Shown here: positions 41,575-53,876 of the stretch, piece after piece
Position numbering within the stretch: the stretch's first letter is position 1
Layout of the letters: the number at the start of each line of letters is the position of its first letter
Source of the DNA: Cyrtodaria siliqua
Taxonomy: Eukaryota; Mollusca; Bivalvia; Adapedonta; Hiatellidae
Direction of reading: 5' to 3'
NCBI GenBank assembly: GCA_037043455.1
Contig: JAWPHD010011527.1
Location: 19,135 to 83,134 of the forward strand
DNA length: 64,000 bases
Position numbers and translations under genes: made by a program
The notes under the pieces: model-generated
What the model saw: only the letters and a program-made list of their open reading frames with translations
What the model was told of the DNA's origin: nothing
The model's database searches: none

Positions 41575-43310
41575 CTAAGTATTTTCTTATTTTAAATATA
41601 TTTTAGAATAGTATTTTGTTTTGACCCATAGTTTGTTAAACATTATTTTTTTGTTTAAATTGTTACATCTTTTGAGAGTTACCCTCCCTTTATATGAAAA
41701 CATAAAATGTACTGATAAAACACATCACATGAGTCAAAGATCGCTTAAAGATATAACATTCTTAAAATTAGTATGAAATAAAAGAAAAAAACATAAAAAT
41801 TTGACCCCATTTATCGCAGATTTTCCATCTATAAAAAAATGAAATATGGTTAATCTTAAATTACCTCCCTTTACATTGAATATTGTTTGAAATTCAAGTA
41901 ACTGTAATTCAGCGTTAACATTAAATATTTCAAAAATTTCTTTTGGAAACGCATTTGTAGTGGTAATGCTAGTAAAACATGATGTCAAAATAATTTTAAC
42001 TGGCATATTTTAGAATTAGAAACATCGAAAGCTTCACTATTTTATATTTTATTGCAATATAAGGGAGTTGAATGTTCTTAAAATAAACATTATATTATAT
42101 TAATGTACATGGGAAAAATGTTTGAAATAAACAAAGCCGATACATCTTGATATTTTTGGTGAAAATCTACAATAAAATAACAGAACAAAATATCTTTCAA
42201 AAATGTAAATAAAGATGTATTAAGGTACAGACCAAATGTTCCGAAGTAACTTGAAAACTTCAAATAACATAACATTTGAATATTTATTAAAAAAAGATTT
42301 TTTTTGAAATGAAATGGAGCTGAAGGTCTTAACCCTTTTCTTATTATGTAGATTAAGAGAAACCGTTACATTTTGACTCAATATACCTGTTTTAAATTAT
42401 ATCTGTACTCTTGTTTCAATTTCGCAGGGAAAGGTATGATCGATAGACAGGTATCTAGAAGATATTTTACTCAAATAAGTCAATAATATCTTACTAATTA
42501 GAATCATCGAAGAATGGTATTTTGGTTTGATTGATTAACATTTAATCTTATTATTTACCTTGTCATATGAGTTATGTATTTTAGATATAAGAACACATAT
42601 TCACACTGTCCACTATGATAGAGAAAAGAACAAAAGTTTAACGCTTATGTATTTTATTGTCTTCTTAGACTTATTGCAATATTGTTATGAGCACATTTGT
42701 AAGGTTTATGGAGGATGTCCCCGAACCTCCATAGACCTATGCCGAGGCTAATAACGTTTCTTCTTCTATGTTCGTGTATATGGGGGGAAAATGGGCGAAC
42801 ACAAAAAAAAAAAAAAAAATAGCTTAAAAAAAAAGATTGCATGAATATCATGTATTTTTAATCCATAAATTGAAGACATTTTTAAACGATTTTGATAATC
42901 AAACACACAATTGCATGCGTAAATGCCATTGTAGTATTTCTTTTATTAAACTACGTTTTCATCTGCCGAATGTTGACGTATGTTCACATTCTGAATATGA
43001 TAGACATGCTACAACTAACTCCCCTGCATTCACCCCATGTTAAAATACAGGGAAGTCTATGCTTTCTGCAAGTACAGTGTAAAGTAAGTTTCGCAAGATA
43101 CTTTGATAACATTCCGAAATTATAAAGGAACAGATGGGTCATCTGTTATAACAGGCCTTATAACAAAGTCCAAGGTGTTTCATCCCTATTCTAAAGGTAT
43201 GTAAGGCTTTCCGAGGTCCTTTGTTGCACTTGATGGTATGCACGCAAATGTAGCACTGCTGCTGCTGCATATGTATGGGGAATACTCTCATCAAGAGATG
43301 ACCATTTGAA
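41575..43310. other. AT-rich intergenic sequence, no gene seen
   Basis: Contains two 'cctccctttat'-type motifs (41684, 41866), a poly-A run near 42804 and several frames of 60-90 codons without recognisable family. Confidence 0.5.
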
Positions 43311-43326
43311 TCCGCAACGCTATAGG

Positions 43327-43432
43327 ATGGACATACAACAGGCCGTTGTAATGAGACACTGGATTATTATTAACTGATATCCAGTTGATAATTATTCCAG
43401 CGTCTCATTACAATGGCTTGTTGTATGCCCAT
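43327..43432. repeat. 106-bp near-perfect hairpin
   Basis: Arm 'atggacatacaacaggccgt' then 'tgtaatgagacactggatta' facing 'attattccagcgtctcatta' then 'caatggcttgttgtatgccc'. About 52 bp arms, virtually no loop, a handful of mismatches. Confidence 0.9.
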
Positions 43433-44461
43433 CTCTTACTGCGTTTTGGTTTGGATTGGAAAATGTCACCATCATTTTTTACTATAGACTGTATGTCCAT
43501 TTAGACAACCTGTTGTTTAAATTAATTTTTAACAACCGTCTTTCAAAACATGTATTTTAGGATGCTCTGTCCTATTGACTTAGCGGTATCTAGATTATAC
43601 TTTTCTTTCAGCAGTCATATACTCAAACTACTTTGTAAATCAGTTGTTTTCATTTAAGAACGATTTTCCTACTCCCAAGAACTGAAGCAAAGACTGCTGT
43701 GCTAGTCTTTCAAACCTCCTTGTAACATCGCCTTTGTATCTACCCTGTGTTAACTTGCATCACGTGTAACACGCGCTAGCTGCTGTATATATAAGGACTA
43801 TTGATCTGCCATCTTTATATAAACAAACTCCAAAATGGATGGGGTATGATCAAGTGCAATTTTCAACCAAATGCATACTTTAGGCATGAGCAATGTCAAC
43901 CATAAAGTACATGACAGTAATTCAATATTATTTACGTGAAGATAATATCAGAAAGAATACGTATATGGCTGAAATTGTGCCCTTTATATCCGAAAAGTAT
44001 GACGCAATTGTATTCAAATGTTTGTGTGTGTGTTTTTTAATGTAAAATAAATTGTTCCATTTATCCAGTGAGAGCAGACGAAACATCATTTCTAAATAAA
44101 ATAAGCCACGTTATCACATCATTCAAAAAAAATTCAAAGTGCACTATTGTAAAAAGGCAAAGATATTCTTTCAATCGCATGTGGTTTCGAAATAATCTCA
44201 ATGCTATAGTATGCTGACATTGACGGACTTTCTCTGTAAACATTTTATAACCGGCAACTATATTTGTGGATGTGTTAAACAGAACTGACTGACTATTTCG
44301 CAGAGAAACATTGCCAAACAAAACCAATTGATCATTAGCGTGTCTATATTCGAACAAAAATGGTCCAAACCAAATAACAAATCTAATAAACTTTTCATCC
44401 GAACGTTTCATCATACCACAAGTTTCAGTTTACAATGTAAGTGCACGCTTTTCATGTGTAT

Positions 44462-45635
44462 CAGTTTTATATTTATCCTAAAGAACTTCAGCTTAACAAA
44501 GCTAATATATCTGATAATAACGCTTCTTTTCTTGATTTAGATCTCTCGATTGAAAATGGTAAAATAATTAGCAAAATCTATGACAAGAGAGATGATTTTA
44601 ATTTTGACATTGTTAATTTTCCCCACTTGGATGGGGATGTTCCCCGAGCAAATTCTTATGGGGTGTATGTGTCTCAACTTATTCGTTTTTCTAGAGCTTG
44701 TACTCGAGTTGAGGACTTTGATATGCGTAATCTTTGTATAACTTAACAGTTGCTCAATCAGGGTTACCGTTACCATAAACTTCGTAAAACCTTTGCAAAA
44801 TTTTATTATCGTAGCCCTGACATTCTTTCCAAATATAAAAGTAATTTAAGGACTCTTCTGCGACAAGGACTATCACAACCTGACTTCTATGGTGATGTGA
44901 TTTATAAACTTCGTAAGATTCTTGGTCATGATCACTTTCATACTGTCTTTGTTAAACTCGTTAAAAAGTTTATCAAAAGAGGTTATGACCCTATCATTTT
45001 GCAACGTACTGCATGCTTGGTGGTGGACCCTTTTACAGTTCGCCACTATGCTTTCCTCTTTAATTGTATGATGACCGGACAGGCTGTGGACCCTATGATG
45101 ACGCCTACCTAAAGCCCATTGGGACGGTGGCGTTTGATGTTTGTCCATGATCTTTCTTGTCGTGCCGTTAATGGTTTATTCTCTTACTGCTCTGGCTTCT
45201 GCCAAGTCATTGAGTACCTTCATTGTGGCTTTCTAGGCTATTGTTTTTTTGTATTATATTTACACGAGGATATTTGTGTTTTACTTATATTGCCTATTGA
45301 TGTTGCCTTGTTGGTTAGAGATTAGATCATGGCGGGGATTTTTTTATTTACACTGTCCTGTTTTAATGTGATGACAGTAGGGTAAGTGTGAGGTTTGGTG
45401 CACCCCAGAACCGGTTTAAACCCCCCCCCCCCCCAGTGGCCTATTTTACCACTGACCGTTCCAAGGCGGTAGCCCTATTGTCAACCCGTTTGTGTTTGTG
45501 ACGTCGTTTGCATTTATTATTGCTTTTGCCTTCTTGTTTGTCTGTTTGCGTGTTTGTTTCTGTGTTTTGTGGTTGACTGTTCTCCTTGAATGCTACTTTC
45601 CCTTTCCGATCTTTTTGTATTTCTGTTTTTTTTTT
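44462..45635 (+). mobile_element. RT retroelement copy 1 (Penelope-like, lineage tentative), 5'-truncated
   Basis: The coding part runs from the equivalent of IYPKELQLN through FLDLDLSIENG, SYGVYVSQLIRFSRAC, GYRYHKLRKTFAKFYYR and DPMMTPT (stop at about 45110). One in-frame stop follows RNLCIT (near 44744). The 3' UTR runs to 'ccgatctttttgtatttctg' with a poly-C run at 45421. The palm motifs and everything upstream are missing. About 92-95 percent alike by eye to the copy at 56504-58263. Confidence 0.85.
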
Positions 45636-45636
45636 G

Positions 45637-47345
45637 GTGTACAGTTAACAGTATTAAAGATACAATTCTGAAATTAATGTTTTAATGGATCTATTCCGTT
45701 GTTTACGAAAATTCGCGCTAAAATTCCCAATTGTTATGTTCCCAAAAAACAGAAAAAAAAAACGACAAAAACAACAACAAAAAACAAACACTGAGAGTTA
45801 TCAAAAGACAGCAGATCTCATCTTGTGTGGGCAAAGTGGAAAAAGTTCACCCGTCTTCTTAAGAAAGGTCCTAGAATCTCTGTTATGAACTATAGATTGG
45901 TAACTTTAACATGTGTTTGTTGTAAAATACCTGAATCAATACTCAGAGAAAGCATTATTTTTCACTTGAATTCAGAACATTTGATCAGCAAAAGTCAACA
46001 TGGCTTTGTATTATTGTCAACTATTGTCTACCTTTTTGTGTTTGTGATATCGTTTGCATTTTTATTACTTTTGCCTTCTTGTTTGTCTGTTTGCGTGTTT
46101 GTTTCTGTGTTTTGTGGTTGGCTGTTCTTCTTGAATGCTACTTTCTTTTTATATTTCTTTGTGAAAGGTAACAATGTCTACAAACTTGCTAGAAACTATA
46201 AAATCAGTCACTGATGATTTAGACAATGGTATTGTATATCTTGTCTACCAAAGTGCATTTGATTCAGCTGAACATGAGAGACAGTTAGTGAAATTGGAGG
46301 CTTAAGAGTTACAGGGAAAGGTTTTAAATTGGATAAACGATTTTCTGACTGGACGTAAACAAGCAGTTGTTATTAGAGGCCAGTCATCTACAGAAAAATA
46401 CGTCTTAAGTGGAGTACCTCAAGGATCAGTATTGGGGCCTCTTTTGTTTATACTCTTTATAAATGAACTACCAGACATTAAATCGCATTTTTTTGCGGAT
46501 GATACAAAGATTTTCAATTCATGTAAATATATGAATATATTACAAGATGGTTTAAAAACATTACAGTCATGGTCAGATATATGGCTTCTGAGATTTAATG
46601 TAGCCAAGTGTAAAACAATCCATTTTGGTAATGATACTCAAGAAACACTTACAAATTAAAAAATAAAGATATTAAAAATTCAGATTCAAAAAGGGATTGG
46701 GGAGTTATGATCAGTAAGACTAGAAAGCCAAATGTGCAGTGTAGTGCAGCAGCAAAGAAAGCGCTGCAACGATACGCTTATTAGAAACACACTGATAAAA
46801 TAAGCTTTATTATTTATATATACCAGTTATATAGGTCCTCTATTAGAATAGTGTATTCAGGCTTGGAGTTCTTATTATCGTAAGGATATTGAATGTTTAG
46901 AAAAGAATACAACATCGAGCAACCAAACTAGTACCAGAGCTAAGAGATTTCAGATATGAAGAAAGACTTTCAGCTTTAAATATGTACTCTCTTAAACTGA
47001 GACGCGTCAGAGGTGATCTCATCCAAACATTCAAGATACTGAAACATACATATGATTTGGACGCTTCATCATTGTTTAAAGTTACTGATCCTACCACACA
47101 TGCAACGAGAGGACACAATATGAAGTTATTTAAGCCGAGGCTTATAAAAGGACTGTCTTTGAGACAAAACTTCTTCAGCATACAAGTGATAAATCAATGA
47201 AACAGTCTTCCACAGAGTATAGTTGAAGGAAACACAGTAGCCACATTTAAGAAAAATTGTGATATTCACTGGCAGATCACTACTGAATATGGGACACAAG
47301 AGGCATTGTCTACTCCTTAAATTCCCATAAAAATGCAGATGTAAA
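45637..47345 (+). mobile_element. CR1-like LINE copy A, 5'-truncated, decayed
   Basis: Frames in succession encode RT motifs of the CR1/Jockey group: MNYRLVTLTCVCCKIPES, HLISKSQHGF, LNWINDFLTGRKQAVV, VPQGSVLGPLLFILFINELP, SHFFADDTKIF (FADD intact), then the thumb region with LKRLG-type and YEERLSALNMYSLKLRRVRG. Several frameshifts and stops. Interrupted at 46011-46156 by a piece of the RT element above. 3' end near 'attcccataaaaatgcagatg'. Confidence 0.88.
46011..46156 (+). mobile_element. 146-bp 3' fragment of the RT element nested in LINE copy A
   Basis: Sequence from 'ttattgtcaactattgtcta' to 'tttttatattt' matches 45478-45625. The interrupted LINE reads on either side, and CTTTGTA / CTTTGTG flank the insert (46004-46010 and 46157-46163), a target duplication of about 7 bp with one change. 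LINE copy B has an uninterrupted 'attgctttgtaaaatgtaac' here. Confidence 0.88.
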
Positions 47346-48765
47346 ACAGAACCGTCGGCAAAATACAGCGGTGTATCGAATTGTTGGTGAATCGATACAT
47401 CCCTAGATGTTAAAGGTGCAGCGATTAACCAAAATCTCCGGCAAAAAACAATACACAACAAAATATCTTTTTAACAAATGCCTCCAGTGCGATTTGAACC
47501 CACGATCCCAGGTTTCAAGTGTACATTACCAAAATATCAAACAAAGGCCCTAACTCCGGTGTTACTGGTTTGATCTGACTGGGTTTTGAACTTGTCCAAA
47601 CTTTCATTGATATCAACAATCTGGTAAAGTTTGGTAAACGGGTAAAATCGGATAAAAAATGAAGGTAATAGAGTGCAGACACCAAAACGTTAACGCATTT
47701 TCAAGGGCCATAACTCCGGTGTTACTGATCCGATCTTGCTTGTTTCATTGATATTAGCATTAACAATTTCAAAACGTTTGGTAAAGATCGGATAAAAAAC
47801 GAAGGCGCTAGAGCGCAGCCACCAACAAGTTGACTGACAGAAAACAGACCATGAGATAAGCTAAAAACAACAACAAATATGTATAAACAGTAAACAGATA
47901 CATTATCAAAAATGAATATCATCAGGATCACGATCATTAACAGTACATCACTCTGCAGTCAACGTGGTCATGAGCATGACATTTTCGTTTACAGTAATAT
48001 TAATTATGTTGATGTGCAACAAATAATGGCATCCAGAGATGTGCTCTTTGCTTCTATATTGTTAAGTTACATAAAATATAACTCAAATAAGTTATATCAA
48101 TGACTGCAGATCGAGGCTCAAATACAAAACATACCCAATGGACAGGGAACTATTAGCATAATTAGCATATTAGAGGCTACTCTTCTTTCTGAAAACTGGC
48201 TCGTATTACACATGATAAGCGTCATGTACAGTTTAGAAAGGTGTATTCACATAACATGCCTCTTGACTCTACTGTCAGACCACACAGACTCGTCAGAACA
48301 CCGATTCACAGAAACTCATTTATACAATTTAGAATGTTATCAAATTTATAAACAAAAAATGACATGTATGATGTTACTCTTCTGTTTACAAGTAATCACA
48401 TCATCAATATTATGCGGTTAAAATGATTAACATTTTTAAGTTCCATTTAAAATGTTACATCGACAGGGTATATACAATTATACAGTAAGTAGTGTAACTA
48501 ATTTAAGTTACGTGCTAAATAACTTAAACAAGTTATCTAACTTAAACACGTTATTACTTAAACTGAAGCGTCCAACATTACTGCTACAAGTTATTGTTTA
48601 TTATTTACCACACATATAAATAACTAGATGTATCAGGAGGTTGAATAATATGTCATTAGTTTAATCCAAACGAAAGATTCCACTATTTTTGTTGGGTCAT
48701 CCTTGTGTTGGTTATTACATATTAATATGGATAATGAAGAAAAATAACTTAAATACGTTATTTTT
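47346..48765 (+). repeat. non-coding part of composite repeat block, copy A
   Basis: Continues LINE copy A. In order: a tRNA-like SINE head read on the minus strand (47480-47520, 'tttgaacccacgatcccagg'), two 'ggccataactccggtgttac' units, 'gaatatcatcaggatcacga', 'aaataatggcatccagagat', 'tgactgcagatcgaggctca', and AT-rich 'aacttaaacaagttat' palindromic motifs (48500-48560). The same order is seen in copy B (52167-54615). Confidence 0.8.
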
Positions 48766-48774
48766 GAATAATTA

Positions 48775-48960
48775 ACCACATTTCACGTGTGGCCATAGGC
48801 ATGTATCTTTGGGGGTAAAACATAACTTGTTAAAGTTATTTAGTAAATAACTGAAAACAGTACAAATATTTCTGAAAATAAGTATAAAAGTCGAACAGGA
48901 AATGCAGCTTTCACAGAACACAGTAAACACAAAAACACGCAAAACGACAAACATGAATGG
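48775..48960. repeat. repeat pair with 49720-49810, plus diverged RT-element tail
   Basis: 'gtggccataggcatgta' and 'taaaacataacttgttaaag' are shared with 49720-49810. 'gtcgaacaggaaatgcagct' to 'aaaacacgcaaaacgac' resembles the 3' end of the RT element, minus orientation, poorly conserved. Confidence 0.55.
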
Positions 48961-48966
48961 CAATGT

Positions 48967-49220
48967 CATTACGTGATGCCGCCTTAATTTCATTAAGCGA
49001 TGGGAAAGCTTATATTAGCAGGATTTTATAAGCGATATGTCTTTACTGAAACAAAATGTGGTAACCTGTTTAAAATTACATATAACATGTTTTAATTTGA
49101 CAATTTGCAAACGTTTTATGCCGGAATTAAGGTTTTATTCATACCCAAGCCAACTCCGTTTTCGCTTCTTGGAGCAGGGGTTGGATGGGGTATGAAAGTT
49201 AATACTCAGACCAGGTAATG
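48967..49220. mobile_element. MITE with CATTACGTG ends, copy 2 (inverted relative to copy 1)
   Basis: 254 bp from CATTACGTG to CAGGTAATG. Its reverse complement follows copy 1 (37872-38156) end to end, with some deletions. Confidence 0.85.
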
Positions 49221-49242
49221 GTTAATAAGGAATAAAGGTATC

Positions 49243-49715
49243 ACAAACACTAAACAGGTTGACAGTAGGGCTATCGCCTTGAAACGGTCAGTTGCAAAAT
49301 AGGCTGTTTGGGGTTTAAACCAGTTTATAGGGTGCACCAAACCTCACACTTATCCTACTAAAAAATGGGACAATGTAAATAAAGAAATCTCCGCCATGAA
49401 CTATTCTCTAACCAACAAGGCAGCATTAATAGGCAATATAAGTAAAAAAACACAAAGATGCTCGTTTATATATAAATACAATAAACAATAGCCTAGAAAG
49501 TTACAAAGAAGGTACCCAATGACTTGGCAGAAGTCGGAGCAACAAGAAAATAAATCATGGTGGGCACGTCAAGACAAAATTGCAGACAAACATCAAACGT
49601 CACCGTCCTTTTGGGCTTTAGATAAACTTCATCATAGAGTCTAAAGCCTGTCCGGTCATCGCACAAGTAAAGAGGACGGCAAAGTGGCAAACTGTAAATA
49701 GGTCCACAGTTCACC
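49243..49715 (-). mobile_element. RT retroelement copy 2, C-terminal and 3' UTR fragment
   Basis: Minus strand matches 56625-57095 of copy 3: 'ttgacagtagggctatcgcc', 'gtgcaccaaacctcacactt', 'ctccgccatgaactattctc', 'gcctgtccggtcatcgcaca'. Lacks about 120 bp of the 3' end and everything upstream of the last 25 or so codons. Confidence 0.85.
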
Positions 49716-50067
49716 ATAGTTCACCTGTGGCCATAGGCATGTAATTTAGGGTATAACATAACTTGTTTAAGTTATTTAATAAGTAACTGAAATCAGTTAC
49801 ACAATCGACCTTGTCCCCAACTTAAAACAAAACTGAAGTGTTTACATAATGAGGGTTGGACAGTGTTCCTTTTCAGTCGTATATATCGATCCTATTCCTA
49901 ATCCAAACAAGAGTCGGTGTTTTTTGGGGGGCTGTTTTTATAGCCGTTTTCGGTGATGTTTGCCCAATTTTGAGAAACTAAATCCCAAATTGAAAAAATT
50001 AAAAACAATATTGATACAAAGTGTCAAAATTATTCAGTACAAAACGGTTTTAAGTGCCTCCGTAATA

Positions 50068-51600
50068 TTGGTGTACAGTTAGCAGTATTAAAGATCCAAT
50101 TCTGAAATTAAGGTTTATTGGATCTATTTCGTTGTTTACCAAAAATCGAGCTAATGTTCCCAATTGTTATGTTCCCAAAATATAGGAAAACATATTGAGA
50201 GTTTTCAGAAGGCAGCAGCGCACACCTTGTGTGGACAAAGTGAAAACATATCACCCCTCTTCTTACGAAAGGTTCTAGAATCTCTTGTATGAACTATAGA
50301 TCGGTTATTTCAACATGTGTTTATTGTAAAATAATGGAATCAATATTCAAAGAAAGCATGCTTGTTCACTTGAATTCAGAGCATGTGATCAGCAAACATC
50401 AACATTGCTTTGTAAAATGTAACAATGTCTAACAAACTTGCTAGAAAATCTAGACTCAGTCACTTATGATTTAGGCAATGGCATATCTACAGATTTTGTA
50501 TATCTTGACTACCGAAGTGCATTTGATTCAGTTGAACATGACTGTTATTGAAATTGGATACGGGCTTACGGGATACAGGGTAAGATTTTTAATTGGATAA
50601 AAGATTTTCTCACTGGACGTAAACAAACAGTAGTTATTAGAGGACAGTCATCTACAGAAAAAGACGTCTTAAGTAGGATACCCCAAGGATCAGTATTGGG
50701 GCCTCTTTTGTTTATACTCTTTATAAATGAACTACCGTATATTATTGGCAGTAAATCACAGCTTTTTGTGGATGATACAAAGATTTTCAATTCCTGTAAT
50801 ATATTACAAGATGATTTAAATACATTACAATCATGGTCAGATCTAGGGCTTCCGAGATTAAATGTAGCCAAGTTTGAAACAATCCATTTTGTTAATAATG
50901 CAGAATACACTTACAAATTAAACAATATAGATATTGAAAATTCAGATTCAGAAAGGGATTTGGGAGTTATTATCAGTAAAACTGAAAAATCAAGTAAACA
51001 GTGTAGTGCGGCAGCAAAGAAAGCGATGCAACGTCTCGGTTATTTGAAAATAATTTTTAAACACTCTGATAAAAAAAGCTTTATTATTATATATACCAGT
51101 TATATACGTCCTCCATTAAAATATTTTGTTCATGTTTGTAGCCCTTATTATCGTAAGGATATTTCATGTTTAGAAAAAATACAACATCGAGCAACCAAAC
51201 TAGTACCAGTGCTAAGATATCTCAGTTATGAAGAAAGACTTTCAGCTTTAAATATGTACTCTCTTGAACAGAGACGTGTCAGAATCTCATCGAAAGATTC
51301 AAGATACTGATTTGGACTCTTTGTTTAAAGTTACTGATCCAAGCACACATGCTACGAGAGGACACACTATGAAGTTATTTAAGCCGAGGTTTGTAAAGGG
51401 ACTATCTGTGAGACGCAACTTCTTCAGCATACCATTCATAAATCACTTTAACAATCTTCCACAGAGTATAGTTGAAGCAAACACAGTAGCCACATTTAAG
51501 ACAATACTTGATAACCACTGGCAGATCTCTACCGAATATGGGACACAAGAGGCATTGCGTATTCCTTAAATTCCCATAAAAATGTAAATGTAAAAGCGAA
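50068..51600 (+). mobile_element. CR1-like LINE copy B, 5'-truncated
   Basis: The best frame is 50696-51310: MGPLLFILFINELPYI, FVDDTKIF (a FADD variant with both Asp kept), SERDLGVIISK, AMQRLGYLKIIF, YIRPPLKYFVHVCSPYY, LEKIQHRATKLVPVLRYL, YEERLSALNMYSLEQRRVR. It continues after a frameshift in 51264-51569 (THATRGHTMKLFKPRFVKG). Upstream, at 50290-50690, the fingers and palm motifs appear in broken frames. The 3' end has 'attcccataaaaatgtaaat' and a tgtaaa tail. Confidence 0.9.
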
Positions 51601-51689
51601 CATACGGCAAAATACAGCGGTGTATCGAATATGTGGTGAATCGTTAAAGTCCTAGATATTAAAGGTCCAGCGATTAACCAAAAACTCCG

Positions 51690-52166
51690 AAAAAAACACA
51701 CAATACAAACATATGTACGCTCTGCTTTGAGTGACGAGTCTTGTTGATATTTAAGACATGGGTCAATTTGTATTGCCAGGAAGGCTATCCTATTTAGGAA
51801 TAAGATGGACATTCTTGAAAAGAGATAACTATGAATGTTTGAAAATGAGAATGTTCACATTGTATCTCAAAATGGATACAAAAACATGTATATTTGCTGG
51901 ATGGCATCGTTTACTGTATCAGTTTATAAATGTATCGCATCGTGAGCCCTGTATATCGCGATACGTATCGTATCGTCATGTAGGCGTATCGTTGCAGCTC
52001 TGTCAGATATGGCAGTATAAAACAATGTTCGGTACTATCTTCATAAATATAAAGTATCAGGTAGTAATTAGCAAATACCTAATACAATATGCAAATAATA
52101 TTTGCTATTGAAAGAAAAACATGTGATTTTGTCAGTAACGCCGGTGCTAAACTAGTACAGCTTTTA
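51690..52166. other. sequence in copy B absent from copy A
   Basis: About 470 bp between the LINE end and the SINE head. Contains 'tatatcgcgatacgtatcgt' and 'atcgtcatgtaggcgtatcg' near-palindromic motifs. A 117-codon plus-strand frame (51758-52111) has no recognised family. Confidence 0.5.
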
Positions 52167-52808
52167 TTTTATAAACGCCTCCAGTGAGATTTGAACCCAC
52201 GACCCCAGGTGATAAGAGTACATTGCCAAAATATCGAACAAAGACCATAACTCTGGTGTTACTGGTTCGATCTGGCCGGTTTTTTAACTTGTCCAAGCTT
52301 TCATTGATATCAACAGTCTGGTCAAGTTTGGTAAACAGGTAAACATCGGATGAACAATGAAGGTACTACAGTGCAGACACCAAACAGTCAACGCATTTTC
52401 AGGGGCTATAACTCCAGTGTTACTGGTCCGATCTTGCTGGTTCCATTGATATTAAAATTAACACTTTCAAAACGTTTGGTAAAGATCGGATGAAAAAATA
52501 ACGCGCTAGAACGCAGACACCAACAGTTAACGGACAGACAATAGAACATTAGATAAGCTAAAAACAACAACATACATGTATAAACAGATACATTATCAAA
52601 ATGAATATAATCAGGATCACGAACATGTAAAATGATTGCCTGTTCCAATCAGGTTTTTAAAAATACAACAACTCAAATTAGATTTCATAACTGTGTACAG
52701 TTATATAACTTTATTAAGTTACGTATATGTTTAAGTGCCATGGGTTTAACATTAACAGGGCATCACTCTGTTGTCAACATGGTCACTCAGCAGGACATTT
52801 TTTGAAGT
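52167..52808 (+). repeat. composite repeat block, copy B, first part
   Basis: Same order as copy A: tRNA-like head on the minus strand ('agatttgaacccacgacccc'), 'ccataactctggtgttactg', 'gatcggatgaaaaaataacg', 'gaatataatcaggatcacga', then 'cataactgtgtacagttata' and 'ggtttaacattaacagggca', the last part shared with 56300-56503. Confidence 0.8.
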
Positions 52809-53600
52809 AATAGTAACTACCACTGAAGGTGATGAATATCCCGCGTTTTTGCTCTAGCCGATGATGGGCAAAGTCAAAAATAATAAATGTCTAAAATATG
52901 TGTTAATTTTTTAAAGTGAAAGAAATTCTAATTAAAACAAAGGTCCATAGTTGTGTAAAAAAAAGTGCAGAATCTAAAAGCCATAAATGCAGAGATACAT
53001 CATATCATCACGTGTGAACTGTATGTTAGGTGTAATAACAATCCATAAAAAGTGTTAAAATGAAAGCCACATGAAGTTGATTATTAAGTGAAAAAAAGTC
53101 AAATAAAGGGCATGATTCTGAATAAATTAGGCATCAACAATTTGTGATGTAGAAGTACATAAGGTAATCAGTTGTTATGTGTACATGAAGTTTGGGAACA
53201 CTCAATTCGAAAATGTTTGAGAAAAAATGTGTGAACAGGTCATTATGCAATATTAGAGTGGAAAAGTCTAAGTCAAACAAATGGCCTTAATATTGTAATA
53301 AATTAGGCAATCAATAATGGGTGATGTAAAGGGAAATATGGTCATCAGTTGTTATGAGTATATTAAATTTGGCAATAATCAATTTGAAAACGTTTGAGAA
53401 AAAATGTGTGAACATGTCATTATACAATATTAAAGAAAGTGGAAAATTCTAAGTCAAACATAGGGCCATAATTCTGTATTAAATTAGGTAATGAATGATG
53501 GGTGATGTAGAGGGACATAAGTTCATCAGTTGTTATAACTATATGAAGTTTGGGAACTAAACATTCAAAAGTGTTTGAGATATGCAAGTATTACAACTGT
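52809..53600. repeat. tandem repeat of about 180 bp, four copies, inserted in copy B
   Basis: 'gtgatgtagagggacataag', 'ttcatcagttgttatgagta', 'tgaagtttgggaac', 'gtttgagaaaaaatgtgtga' and 'gtggaaaa.tctaagtcaaac' recur near 53150, 53325, 53500 and 53640. Absent from copy A at the matching place. Confidence 0.85.
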
Positions 53601-53607
53601 GTTATGC

Positions 53608-53870
53608 GACGGGACGGGGACGGGACGCGCCGGGACGGGACGGGTGATATAGAGGGACATAAGTTCATCAGTTGTTACGAGCATATGAAGTTTGGGAGGA
53701 ATCCATTTAAAAGTGAAATATGCAAGTATAAACAATGACGACGGGAAGGGACGCGATGGGACACGACGGGATAAACATGTGTTGACGGGACGCGACGGGA
53801 CGGGACGCGAGGGGACAAACATGTATTGACGGGACGCTACGGCACGTGACGCGAGGGGACAAAATTTTGA
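53608..53870. repeat. (GGGAC)n GC-rich microsatellite clusters
   Basis: 'cgacggggacgggacgcg' style arrays at 53608-53650 and 53740-53862, with a unit of the 180-bp repeat between. Strikingly GC-rich in an AT-rich setting. Confidence 0.9.
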
Positions 53871-53876
53871 AAGCGG

